64,000 nt of DNA, taken from positions 5,594,001-5,658,000 of the forward strand of contig CATNEN010000024.1 of assembly GCA_950097015.1 (NCBI GenBank). Reading direction: 5' to 3'. Below the pieces are notes generated by a model that saw nothing but the letters and a program-made list of their open reading frames with translations, was not told where the DNA came from and ran no database searches. Below, piece by piece: positions 1-11,860 of the stretch (position 1 is the stretch's first letter; each line of letters begins with the position of its first letter). A program made the translations under genes and the position numbers. This stretch comes from Macrostomum hystrix (Eukaryota > Platyhelminthes > Macrostomidae).

Positions 1-1570
1 CTCACATCAAAATGAGCAATCCTCACATCAAAATGAGCAATCCTCACATCAAAATGAGCAATCCTCACATCAAAATGAGCAATCCTCACATCAAAATGAG
101 CAATCCTCACATCAAAATGAGCAATCCTCACAGTAAAATGAGCAATCCTCACATCAAAATGAGCAATCCTCACATCAAAATGAGCAATCCTCACAGTAAA
201 ATGAGCAATCCTCACAGTAAAATGAGCAATCCTCACAGTAAAATGAGCAATCCTCACAGTAAAATGAGCAATCCTCACATCAAAATGAGCAATCCTCACA
301 TCAAAATGAGCAATCCTCACATCAAAATGAGCAATCCTCACATCAAAATGAGCAATCCTCACATCAAAATGAGCAATCCTCACATCAAAATGAGCAATCC
401 TCACATCAAAATGAGCAATCCTCACATCAAAATGAGCAATCCTCACATCAAAATGAGCAATCCTCACAGTAAAATGAGCAATCCTCACATCAAAATGAGC
501 AATCCTCACATCAAAATGAGCAATCCTCACATCAAAATGAGCAATCCTCACATCAAAATGAGCAATCCTCACATCAAAATGAGCAATCCTCACATCAAAA
601 TGAGCAATCCTCACATCAAAATGAGCAATCCTCACAGTAAAATGAGCAATCCTCACATCAAAATGAGCAATCCTCACATCAAAATGAGCAATCCTCACAG
701 TAAAATGAGCAATCCTCACAGTAAAATGAGCAATCCTCACAGTAAAATGAGCAATCCTCACAGTAAAATGAGCAATCCTCACATCAAAATGAGCAATCCT
801 CACATCAAAATGAGCAATCCTCACATCAAAATGAGCAATCCTCACATCAAAATGAGCAATCCTCACATCAAAATGAGCAATCCTCACATCAAAATGAGCA
901 ATCCTCACATCAAAATGAGCAATCCTCACATCAAAATGAGCAATCCTCACATCAAAATGAGCAATCCTCACAGTAAAATGAGCAATCCTCACATCAAAAT
1001 GAGCAATCCTCACATCAAAATGAGCAATCCTCACAGTAAAATGAGCAATCCTCACAGTAAAATGAGCAATCCTCACAGTAAAATGAGCAATCCTCACAGT
1101 AAAATGAGCAATCCTCACAGTGAAATGAGCAATCCTCACATCAAAATGAGCAATCCTCACAGTGAAATGAGCAATCCTCACATCAAAATGAGCAATCCTC
1201 ACAGTGAAATGAGCAATCCTCACAGTAAAATGAGCAATCCTCACAGTAAAATGAGCAATCCTCACATCAAAATGAGCAATCCTCACATCAAAATGAGCAA
1301 TCCTCACATCAAAATGAGCAATCCTCACATCAAAATGAGCAATCCTCACATCAAAATGAGCAATCCTCACATCAAAATGAGCAATCCTCAGATTAAAATG
1401 AGCCTTGCATTAGAATGAGCAATCCTCACATTAAAATAAGCAATTCTCTCACTATAATGAGCAATCCTTACATTAAAATGAGCAATCCTCGCATTAGAAT
1501 GAGCAATCCTCTCATTCAAATGAGCAATCCTCAGATCAAAATGAGCAATCCTCAGTAAAATGAGCAAACC
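1..1570. repeat. 21-bp minisatellite, cut by left edge
   Basis: A 21-bp unit beginning atgagcaatcctcacatc repeats about 67 times without indels to position 1418, then decays to diverged copies until about 1570. Two main variants (cacatcaaa and cacagtaaa) appear in a recurring order: two of the first, four of the second, nine of the first, one of the second. This suggests a 16-unit (336-bp) higher-order period. The open frame MSNPHIK repeated through it follows from the multiple-of-three unit and is not taken as a gene. The array continues left of the window. Confidence 0.95.
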
Positions 1571-2185
1571 TCTCAATAAATTAATGGTTAAATTTGCTTT
1601 CTTAGAAAATAAATCACAGAGATGTATGAGATTTATGTACTAACTTTTATCTCAGTGAATTTTTGTTTTCATTATGGCTATATTATGCACTTTCAAATAG
1701 TACTGGTACAAGAAATTCGTCGTGCCTGGTTGATCGATTGATCGATTGATTGATTGATTGATCGATCGGTTAGCCTCACTGCCGGGTGTTAACTGTATGA
1801 ACAAACTGCCAGCAAGTTTTTTTACTAGAAAAAAACTTTGCCTAAAAGAAATGCGAAGATCGATTTGGTTCACAGCCTTTACCTGGCCTACGCTGAGCAG
1901 GGAAGAGAGAGGAGAGGACAGGAGAGGAGACAGGGGGAGGCCCTGAAGGACCAGAAGAAACTATGAGTGGTATGAGCAGCAGTTATGAATGAGTCTATAG
2001 TGCTAGCAGAGACAATTGCTGGGCTGCCAGAGCTACCTCAGATCGGCAGTGCGCGGCTGATTGGTCGACCTGGACACAGACGGTCTGGCCTGTGGCTGGT
2101 GGCTCTTGTGTCTAAAAAGAAGCGGAATCAGCCCACCTGGCATACCTGCCAGATAGTTCAGGTCCATCTAGTCCTACTTGAAGCG
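1571..2185. other. Upstream region of the FANK1-like gene
   Basis: Mostly AT-rich sequence with a short GATT/GATC simple repeat at about 1733-1768. An open frame runs from 1985 into the FANK1 coding region in frame, but its residues before 2186 look like translated leader sequence and match nothing recognised. It may be 5' UTR, or contain a first intron ending at an AG such as the one near 2170. Confidence 0.5.
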
Positions 2186-5100
2186 ATGCCGATTCCGCCA
2201 AAGGCGCCGGCCATCCTGGTGTCCGGTGTGACTCACCAGTCGATCGACCTCAGCTGGGAGCCGTTCTACGCCAAGCTGAGCGCAGCTCTTGGCGCCGACG
2301 ATGGCAAGCTGAAGGTGGAGGTTCAGCTGCGCAAAGGCGAGGCCTGGGACATGGTCTACCGCGGCTTCGACACAAAGTGCACCTGCCGCGGCCTGCAGGA
2401 CAGCGAGAACTACTATGCCAGATTCAGATTCGGCAACAACACCGGCTGGGGCGACTTCTCAGACGAGAAGCAGGTGCGAACGGAGCGGAAGCCTTTCACT
2501 GGCGAGGACGTGCACCGCTACCTACGCAGGCAGGACGAATACGAGCTGCGCCGCGTCCTGCAGACCGGGGAGGTCAGCGCAGACACGCCCGACGAGAAAG
2601 GCTTCAGCCCGCTGATGCACGCCGCCCTGGCTGGCCGGGCCGTCCTTTGCGAGCTGCTGCTGGAGTTCGGAGCCGACGTCAACTGGTGCGGCGAGAGCGG
2701 TGAGCTCGATACAGATTGGTTGTCCCGATGAGATCGCGCGGATTGCATAGATACAGTGAGATTATGGGTCAGGTGTGTGATGCTGGGATTGGTTGATACC
2801 ATCTGCTCACAGGTGTACACACATGCTGCTCACAGGTGTACACACATGCTGCTCACAGGTGTACACACATGCTGCTCACAGGTGTACACACATGCTGCTC
2901 ACAGGTGTACACACATGCTGCTCACAGGTGTACACAGAATAAACTGAAGGGTTAAATAAAGTGTGAGGTACTTTCATTGCAGCCAAATCGTAAACAACAT
3001 CAACTGACAGCTAATTGGTTCTTAGTCCAAGCTTGAATTTGAAATGCAGCATCCGCTCATTTCCCACCTCATAATAATTCAGCTGGCTGTGCTGAAAGTC
3101 CAGTCATTTTTGTCTTCAGCCTGAGCTGCTGGTTCTTCACCGCTTTCCCGTTTTGAAGAGTAAAATTCTCCCCAACCTCAACTCCGCCACCCAAGCCCCA
3201 TCAAGCAGGAGTCTCTCGGCCTCCCAGGACGAACCGATGCTTTTGGCATCCCATTTTCTGTCTCTCATTTTCCCTTAGCTGCTTAGCGACAGCTTGTGTC
3301 CCCGCGGCCTGCTGCAGCATCCGCATTTTTGTTTCATTGCTGGCCCCACGACCCCCTCCTGTGCCAGGATAGTGGAGTGGGGCGGAGAGGAGATGAGGCT
3401 GAGAAGCTGGCCCGATGATGGAGCTGCAAAACCGCTTGGCTTTGAAGTGCAGCCATTGTGGGGATGTGCAGAAGCAATGACTGCTACGGACCCACCGTTC
3501 CCTCATCGCTGGCTAACAGAACCAGAGGAGGGGGTGGCTCGGCCAGACAACCCATTGCTGATGGCGATGAGAGATACTGCGTTAAGTCCCTTCTCAATGT
3601 CCCACTCGCATTGTACTGGCCCTGCCCCCTTCCGTGTACTTGGGCTGCCCAATCACCCCCCATTCGGCCACACACAGAGACAGAAAATTTTCGCTTCTCC
3701 TGTTTAGTATTCCGAACTGGTGGGTCAAGGTTCAATGAAAACTAAATTCAGGGAATTTTGGGCCAATCGATGCATTTGATTGACAGGTTGACTTGGAATT
3801 TCAGGCCTTTTATTTATCGGTTAAGTTTTGGAAAAAAAAACTATAAGCTATGGAACATGAGAAACGGGAACTCTACTGGAATTGCAAAACGTGAAATATG
3901 ATCTCCACATATATACTATTACTCGCCTTAACTGAGTAGGACTATTGATTAGAACAGAACCAGTTTTGATTCTAAAAATAGACTACCGATGCAGTCAAAT
4001 TTAAGAGGCTCTTAAAGATTAACTATCTTGAGACAATAAAGGTTCCGGAGTAAAACTTGCCTACGTGAGCAGGTTACGCTTGGTGAGACTGAGATGAGAT
4101 GGACAGCGAGAGGTGAGATTAAGATGAGATGGTAAGCGAGGGGTGAGACTGAGATGAGATGGACAGCGAGAGGTGAGATTGAGATGAGATGGACAGCGAG
4201 AGGTGAGATTGAGATGAGATGGAAAGCGAGGGGTGAGATTGAGTTGAGATGGTAAGCGAGGTTTGAGACTGAGATGAGATGGTAAGCGAGGTTTGAGACT
4301 GAGATGAGATGGTAAGCGAGGGTGAGACTGAGATGAGATGGTAAGCGAGGGTGAGACTAAGATGAGATGGAAAGCGAGGGGTAAGACTGAGATGAGATGG
4401 TAAGCGAGGGTGAGACTGAGATGAGATGGTAAGCGAGGTTTGAGATTGAGATGAGATGGTAAGCGAGGGTGAGACTGAGATGAGATGGAAAGCGAGGGGT
4501 GAGACTGAGATGAGATGGTAAGCGAGGGTGAGACTGAGATGAGATGGTAAGCGAGGGTGAGACTGAGATGAGATGGTAAGCGAGGTTTGAGATTGAGATG
4601 AGATGGTAAGCGAGGGTGAGACTGAGATGAGATGGAAAGCGAGGTTTGAGACTGAGATGAGATGGAAAGCGAGGGGTGAGACTGAGATGAGATGGAAAGC
4701 GAGGTTTGAGACTGAGATGAGATGGAAAGCGAGGGGTGAGACTGAGATGAGATGGAAAGCGAGGGGTGAGACTGAGATGAGATGGAAAGCGAGGGGTGAG
4801 ACTGTGATGAGATGGTAAGCGAGGGTGAGACTGAGATGAGATGGTAAGCGAGGGGTGAGACTGAGATGAGATGGAAAGCGAGGGGTGAGACTGAGATGAG
4901 ATGGTAAGCGAGGGTGAGACTGAGATGAGATGGTAAGCGAGGTTTGAGATTGAGATGAGATGGTAAGCGAGGGTGAGACTGAGATGAGATGGAAAGCGAG
5001 GGGTGAGACTGAGATGAGATGGTAAGCGAGGGTGAGACTGAGATGAGATGGTAAGCGAGGGTGAGACTGAGATGAGATGGTAAGCGAGGTTTGAGATTGA

Positions 5101-8100
5101 GATGAGATGGTAAGCGAGGGTGAGACTGAGATGAGATGGAAAGCGAGGTTTGAGACTGAGATGAGATGGAAAGCGAGGGGTGAGACTGAGATGAGATGGA
5201 AAGCGAGGTTTGAGACTGAGATGAGATGGAAAGCGAGGGGTGAGACTGAGATGAGATGGAAAGCGAGGGGTGAGACTGAGATGAGATGGAAAGCGAGGGG
5301 TGAGACTGTGATGAGATGGTAAGCGAGGGTGAGACTGAGATGAGATGGTAAGCGAGGGGTGAGACTGAGATGAGATGGAAAGCGAGGGGTGAGACTGAGA
5401 TGAGATGGTAAGCGAGGGGTGAGACTGAGATGAGATGGTAAGCGAGGTTTGAGATTGAGATGAGATGGTAAGCGAGGGTGAAACTGAGATGAGATGGAAA
5501 GCGAGGGGTGAGACTGAGATGAGATGGCAAGCGAGGTTTGAGACTGAGATGAGATGGTAAGCGAGGGTGAGACTGAGATGAGATTGAAAGCGAGGTTTGA
5601 GACTGAGATAAGATGGTAAGCGAGGTTTGAGACTGAGATGAGATGGAAAGCGAGGGTGAAACTGAGATGAGATGGAAAGCGAGGGGTGAGACTGAGATGA
5701 GATGGCAAGCGAGGTTTGAGACTGAGATGAGATGGAAAGCGAGGTTTGAGACTGAGATGAGATGGAAAGCGAGGGGTGAGACTGAGATGAGATGGCAAGC
5801 GAGGTTTGAGACTGAGATGAGATGGTAAGCGAGGTTTGAGACTGAGATGAGATGGAAAGCGAGGGGTGAGACTGAGATGAGATTGAAAGCGAGGGGTGAG
5901 ACTGAGATGAGATGGAAAGCGAGAGGTGAGATTGAGATGAGATGGTAAGCGAGGGGTGAGACTGAGATGAGATGGTAAGCGAGGGTGAGACTGAGATGAG
6001 ATGGAAAGCGAGGGGTGAGACTGAGATGAGATGGTAAGCGAGGGGTGAGACTAAGATGAGATGGTAAGCGAGGGTGAGACTGAGATGAGATGGAAAGCGA
6101 GAGGTGAGATTGAGATGAGATGGAAAGCGAGGGGTGAGACTGAGATGAGATGGAAAGCGAGGGGTGAGACTGAGATGAGATGGAAAGCGAGGTTTGAGAT
6201 TGAGATGAGATGGTAAGCGAGGGGTGAGATTGAGATGAGATGGAAAGCGAGGTTTGAGACTGTGATGAGATGGTAAGCGGGGGTGAGACTGATGAGATGG
6301 AAAGCGAGGGTTGAGACTGAGATGAGATGGTAAGCGAGGGGTGAGACTGAGATGAGATGGTAAGCGAGGGGTGAGACTGAGATGAGATGGTAAGCGAGGG
6401 TGAGACTGAGATGAGATGGAAAGCGAGAGGTGAGATGAGATGAGATGGAAAGCGAGGGGTGAGACTGAGATGAGATGGACAGCGAGAGGTGAGATTGAGA
6501 TGAGATGGACAGCGAGAGGTAAGACTGAGATGAGATGGACAGCGAGGTTTGAGACTGAGATGAGATGGAAAGCGAGGGGTGAGACTGAGATGAGATGGAA
6601 AGCGAGGGTGAGACTGAGATGAGATGGAAAGCGAGGGTGAGACTGAGATGAGATGGAAAGCGAGGTTTGAGACTGAGATGAGATGGTAAGCGAGGGGTGA
6701 GACTGAGATGAGATGGAAAGCGAGGGGTGAGACTGAGATGAGATGGAAAGCGAGGGGTGAGACTGTGATGAGATGGTAAGCGAGGGTGAGACTGAGATGA
6801 GATGGTAAGCGAGGTTTGAGACTGAGATGAGATGGTAAGCGAGGTTTGAGACTGAGATGAGATGGTAAGCGAGGGTGAGACTGAGATGAGATGGTAAGCG
6901 AGGGTGAGACTAAGATGAGATGGAAAGCGAGGGGTGAGACTGAGATGAGATGGTAAGCGAGGGTGAGACTGAGATGAGATGGTAAGCGAGGTTGAGATTG
7001 AGATGAGATGGTAAGCGAGGGTGAGACTGAGATGAGATGGAAAGCGAGGGGTGAGACTGAGATGAGATGGTAAGCGAGGGTGAGACTGAGATGAGATGGT
7101 AAGCGAGGGTGAGACTGAGATGAGATGGTAAGCGAGGTTTGAGATTGAGATGAGATGGTAAGCGAGGGTGAGACTGAGATGAGATGGAAAGCGAGGTTTG
7201 AGACTGAGATGAGATGGAAAGCGAGGGGTGAGACTGAGATGAGATGGAAAGCGAGGTTTGAGACTGAGATGAGATGGAAAGCGAGGGGTGAGACTGAGAT
7301 GAGATGGAAAGCGAGGGGTGAGACTGAGATGAGATGGAAAGCGAGGGGTGAGACTGTGATGAGATGGTAAGCGAGGGTGAGACTGAGATGAGATGGTAAG
7401 CGAGGGGTGAGACTGAGATGAGATGGAAAGCGAGGGGTGAGACTGAGATGAGATGGTAAGCGAGGGTGAGACTGAGATGAGATGGTAAGCGAGGTTTGAG
7501 ATTGAGATGAGATGGTAAGCGAGGGTGAGACTGAGATGAGATGGAAAGCGAGGGGTGAGACTGAGATGAGATGGTAAGCGAGGGTGAGACTGAGATGAGA
7601 TGGTAAGCGAGGGTGAGACTGAGATGAGATGGTAAGCGAGGTTTGAGATTGAGATGAGATGGTAAGCGAGGGTGAGACTGAGATGAGATGGAAAGCGAGG
7701 TTTGAGACTGAGATGAGATGGAAAGCGAGGGGTGAGACTGAGATGAGATGGAAAGCGAGGTTTGAGACTGAGATGAGATGGAAAGCGAGGGGTGAGACTG
7801 AGATGAGATGGAAAGCGAGGGGTGAGACTGAGATGAGATGGAAAGCGAGGGGTGAGACTGTGATGAGATGGTAAGCGAGGGTGAGACTGAGATGAGATGG
7901 TAAGCGAGGGGTGAGACTGAGATGAGATGGAAAGCGAGGGGTGAGACTGAGATGAGATGGTAAGCGAGGGGTGAGACTGAGATGAGATGGTAAGCGAGGT
8001 TTGAGATTGAGATGAGATGGTAAGCGAGGGTGAAACTGAGATGAGATGGAAAGCGAGGGGTGAGACTGAGATGAGATGGCAAGCGAGGTTTGAGACTGAG

Positions 8101-10364
8101 ATGAGATGGTAAGCGAGGGTGAGACTGAGATGAGATTGAAAGCGAGGTTTGAGACTGAGATAAGATGGTAAGCGAGGTTTGAGACTGAGATGAGATGGAA
8201 AGCGAGGGTGAAACTGAGATGAGATGGAAAGCGAGGGGTGAGACTGAGATGAGATGGCAAGCGAGGTTTGAGACTGAGATGAGATGGAAAGCGAGGTTTG
8301 AGACTGAGATGAGATGGAAAGCGAGGGGTGAGACTGAGATGAGATGGCAAGCGAGGTTTGAGACTGAGATGAGATGGTAAGCGAGGTTTGAGACTGAGAT
8401 GAGATGGAAAGCGAGGGGTGAGACTGAGATGAGATTGAAAGCGAGGGGTGAGACTGAGATGAGATGGAAAGCGAGAGGTGAGATTGAGATGAGATGGTAA
8501 GCGAGGGGTGAGACTGAGATGAGATGGTAAGCGAGGGTGAGACTGAGATGAGATGGAAAGCGAGGGGTGAGACTGAGATGAGATGGTAAGCGAGGGGTGA
8601 GACTAAGATGAGATGGTAAGCGAGGGTGAGACTGAGATGAGATGGAAAGCGAGAGGTGAGATTGAGATGAGATGGAAAGCGAGGGGTGAGACTGAGATGA
8701 GATGGAAAGCGAGGGGTGAGACTGAGATGAGATGGAAAGCGAGGTTTGAGATTGAGATGAGATGGTAAGCGAGGGGTGAGATTGAGATGAGATGGAAAGC
8801 GAGGTTTGAGACTGTGATGAGATGGTAAGCGGGGGTGAGACTGATGAGATGGAAAGCGAGGGTTGAGACTGAGATGAGATGGTAAGCGAGGGGTGAGACT
8901 GAGATGAGATGGTAAGCGAGGGGTGAGACTGAGATGAGATGGTAAGCGAGGGTGAGACTGAGATGAGATGGAAAGCGAGAGGTGAGATTGAGATGAGATG
9001 GAAAGCGAGGGGTGAGACTGAGATGAGATGGACAGCGAGAGGTGAGATTGAGATGAGATGGACAGCGAGAGGTAAGACTGAGATGAGATGGACAGCGAGG
9101 TTTGAGACTGAGATGAGATGGAAAGCGAGGGGTGAGACTGAGATGAGATGGAAAGCGAGGTTTGAGACTGAGATGAGATGGAAAGCGAGGGGTGAGACTG
9201 AGATGAGATGGAAAGCGAGGTTTGAGACTGAGATGAGATGGTAAGCGAGGGGTGAGACTGAGATGAGATGGAAAGCGAGGGGTGAGACTGAGATGAGATG
9301 GAAAGCGAGGGGTGAGACTGTGATGAGATGGTAAGCGAGGGTGAGACTGAGATGAGATGGTAAGCGAGGGGTGAGACTGAGATGAGATGGTAAGCGAGGG
9401 GTGAGACTGAGATGAGATGGTAAGCGAGGGTGAGACTGTGATGAGATGGAAAGCGAGGGGTGAGACTGAGATGAGATGGAAAGCGAGGGGTGAGACTGTG
9501 ATGAGATGGTAAGCGAGGTTTGAGACTGTGACGAGATGGAAAGCGAGGGGTGAGACTGTGATGAGATGGTAAGCGAGGGTGAGACTGAGATGAGATGGAA
9601 AGCGAGGTTTGAGACTGAGATGAGATGGAAAGCGAGGGGTGAGACTGAGATGAGATGGTAAGCGAGGGTGAGACTGATATGAGATGGTAAGCGAGGGGTG
9701 AGATTCACACGAGATGGAAAGTGAGGGTGACATTTGGATGCGGTCGAAACGAGTGGGTGCGAATGAGTTATAAAAAGTGAGTTGCAGATGACAGAGAAAA
9801 GTGCTGAGTTAGATGAGATTGAGGTCAAGTCTTGAACTCAATCGTCATCAATGCTCCCGTGCAGGCAAGACGGCCCTGATGATGGTGTCCTACAAGGGCA
9901 TTCAGGACAGCGTGGAATTCCTCCTGGACCACGGCGCGGCCGTCAAGCAGCGCGACCGCAAGGGCATGTCGGCCATTCACTACGCTGTCGACGGCGAGAA
10001 AGTCGATGCTGTTAAAGCGCTTCTCGCCCATGGCGCCGAGGTAGGGTGCCGTGACGCCTCCGGCTGCAGTCCGGTGGTCCGTTGCGCCATGCTCAAGAAC
10101 AACGGCAACGCCGCCGTGGCCAAAGTCCTACTCGGCGCCGGGGCGAATCCGGACGACGCCGACGACACTCGGCAGTGCGCCCTGTTCTACTGCACTCTGC
10201 ACCGGCACGCCAAGATGGCAGAGCTGCTGCTGGAGGCCGGGGCGGATCCGCGGGCGCAGACGGAGTCGGGACTGACGGCACTGTCGGTGGCAGAGGGCCA
10301 GGACAGTCGGGTAATGCGCACCCTGCTGGAGAAGTACATTGAGAAGAGGAAGCGGGCGCCGTGA
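2186..10364 (+). CDS. FANK1: Fibronectin type III and ankyrin repeat protein (FANK1-like), two exons
   Basis: Exons 2186-2699 and 9865-10364 join in phase 1 (donor GCG|GTGAGC, acceptor GTGCAG|GC) to give 337 aa, close to the roughly 345 aa of vertebrate FANK1. Residues about 5-95 form one FN3 domain (VTHQSIDLSWE strand, YYARFRFGNNTGWGDFS). From about residue 105 come six ankyrin repeats, with recognisable pieces GFSPLMHAALAG, GKTALMMVSYKG, GMSAIHYAVDG and LLEAGADPRAQTESGLTAL. The splice restores the repeat word SGKTALM exactly. The tail is basic (EKRKRAP). The start at 2186 is chosen because FN3 homology begins right after it. In mammals FANK1 is enriched in testis and ciliated cells and has been linked to AP-1/Jab1 signalling; the role here is inferred. 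The single 7.2-kb intron is mostly minisatellite. Confidence 0.9.
2806..2937. repeat. 23-bp minisatellite in FANK1 intron
   Basis: About six nearly perfect copies of a 23-bp unit containing gctcacaggtgtacacaca. It starts about 100 bp inside the intron and carries the CAGGTG core seen in other arrays. Confidence 0.95.
2938..4071. other. Unique part of the FANK1 intron
   Basis: About 1.1 kb of non-repetitive intronic sequence. Short open frames on both strands have no recognisable protein character. I see no gene, RNA gene or mobile element here. Confidence 0.5.
4072..9760. repeat. 5.7-kb purine-rich 29/30-bp minisatellite with nested higher-order repeats
   Basis: About 190 copies of a 29- or 30-bp unit built on gactgagatgagatgg followed by aaagcgagg, taagcgagg or acagcgagag. 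The + strand is strongly purine-rich and contains many GGTAAGC and GGTGAGA words. Two higher levels are visible. Blocks at 4603-4818 and 5107-5322 are copies 504 bp apart. The stretch from about 4230 to 6790 is repeated 2,552 bp further on, so 4603, 5107 and 5643 recur at 7155, 7659 and 8195. Reverse-strand open frames of up to 1,429 codons are a consequence of the periodicity. The array decays at both edges. Confidence 0.95.
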
Positions 10365-11110
10365 AATTTGAGTCCTGGTTTCCAATGCGGAAGATAAGAA
10401 ATATGGTGGATTCATATGTCTTGGGCCCGTCTAGTTGCTAGTGTCTCTGCGAAACAGCGAAACTTTCCATTGTTTTACTATTCATGCACTCTCAAATGCT
10501 AATTGTTAAAAGAAATTCGACAAAATCAGCCCTGTTTACCTATTCCCATTGTTTGGCAATTTTCAATTTCATTCTTTAAAGTTTATTGTATTCTCCCAAT
10601 TATACGAGCGTACTACTATAAGTAGAACTCGAGTGCCATAAAGTACAAGTTTCTAGAAAGTTCAATAGTATACACTCGAGCAGTTCATTCCAAATTGTGT
10701 CACTGAGAACTAGTCGAGTGCTTGAGATCAAGCAAAGATATGAAGGAGAGAATGGAAAAAGGGCATTGAGAATTGTAAATAGCGGAAAAATGACCGCAAG
10801 GCAGCGAATGGACAGCGAGCCCCGACGATATTAGAGTTGACAGTGGACAAACACTGAGAATGAGGTTCTCAGAAACACAGTCCAACTCACTACTTAGCTG
10901 CCCTGCCTCGCTCTGTCACTCATTGGACTCCGTGTGACAGAGCTTCGACCGGTAAACATAAAGTCGCCAAGACATTGCGAAGAAGCTGCCACCATTGACA
11001 ACAACTGTTGGGAGAGCCTGCGAGGTACGCAGATCCATTCCAAGAAATCGCTTGGACAAAACGACAGACAGAGAGACTGATAGACACCGACCAGGAAAGA
11101 AACCAAGAGA
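10365..11110. other. FANK1 3' region and spacer before the kinase gene
   Basis: AT-rich sequence after the FANK1 stop. I see no canonical AATAAA close to the stop. Short open frames here have no recognisable product. Confidence 0.4.
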
Positions 11111-11846
11111 GAGGCAGAAACACAGGCAGAAACACAGGTAGAAACACAGGTAGAAACACAGGCAGAAACACAGGTAGAAACACAGGCAGAAACACAGGTA
11201 GAAACACAGGCAGAAACACAGGCAGAAACACAGGCAGAAACACAGGCAGAAACACAGGCAGAAACACAGGCAGAAACACAGGTAGAAACACAGGCAGAAA
11301 CACAGGTAGAAACACAGGCAGAAACACAGGCAGAAACACAGGTAGAAACACAGGTAGAAACACAGGCAGAAACACAGGTAGAAACACAGGTAGAAACACA
11401 GGCAGAAACACAGGCAGAAACACAGGCAGAAACACAGGCAGAAACACAGGTAGAAACACAGGCAGAAACACAGGCAGAAACACAGGTAGAAACACAGGTA
11501 GAAACACAGGTAGAAACACAGGCAGAAACACAGGCAGAAACACAGATAGAAACACAGGCAGAAACACAGGCAGAAACACAGGTAGAAACACAGGCAGAAA
11601 CACAGGCAGAAACACAGATAGAAACACAGGCAGAAACACAGGCAGAAACACAGGCAGAAACACAGATAGAAACACAGGCAGAAACACAGGCAGAAACACA
11701 GGCAGAAACACAGGCAGAAACACAGGCAGAAACACAGGCAGAAACACAGGCAGAAACACAGGTAGAAACACAGGTAGAAACACAGGCAGAAACACAGGCA
11801 GAAACACAGGCAGAAACACAGGCAGAAACACAGGCAGAAACACTGC
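11111..11846. repeat. 12-bp minisatellite upstream of the kinase start
   Basis: About 61 copies of agaaacacaggc or agaaacacaggt (rarely aga). All frames are open because the unit is a multiple of three. It ends about 15 bp before the kinase ATG, so it is probably 5' UTR, a 5' intron or promoter-proximal sequence of that gene. Confidence 0.95.
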
Positions 11847-11860
11847 AGAAACGCAAGCTC

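Noticed and set aside
12-1418. 468-codon frame of MSNPHIK repeats
   Set aside because: A 21-bp unit without a stop codon stays open by arithmetic. It has no unique flanking protein sequence and decays into diverged copies.
4061-9828. Reverse-strand open frames of up to 1,429 codons
   Set aside because: They lie within the 29/30-bp array, cycle through the three frame translations of one unit, and are inside the FANK1 intron. Stop-free periodic DNA explains them.
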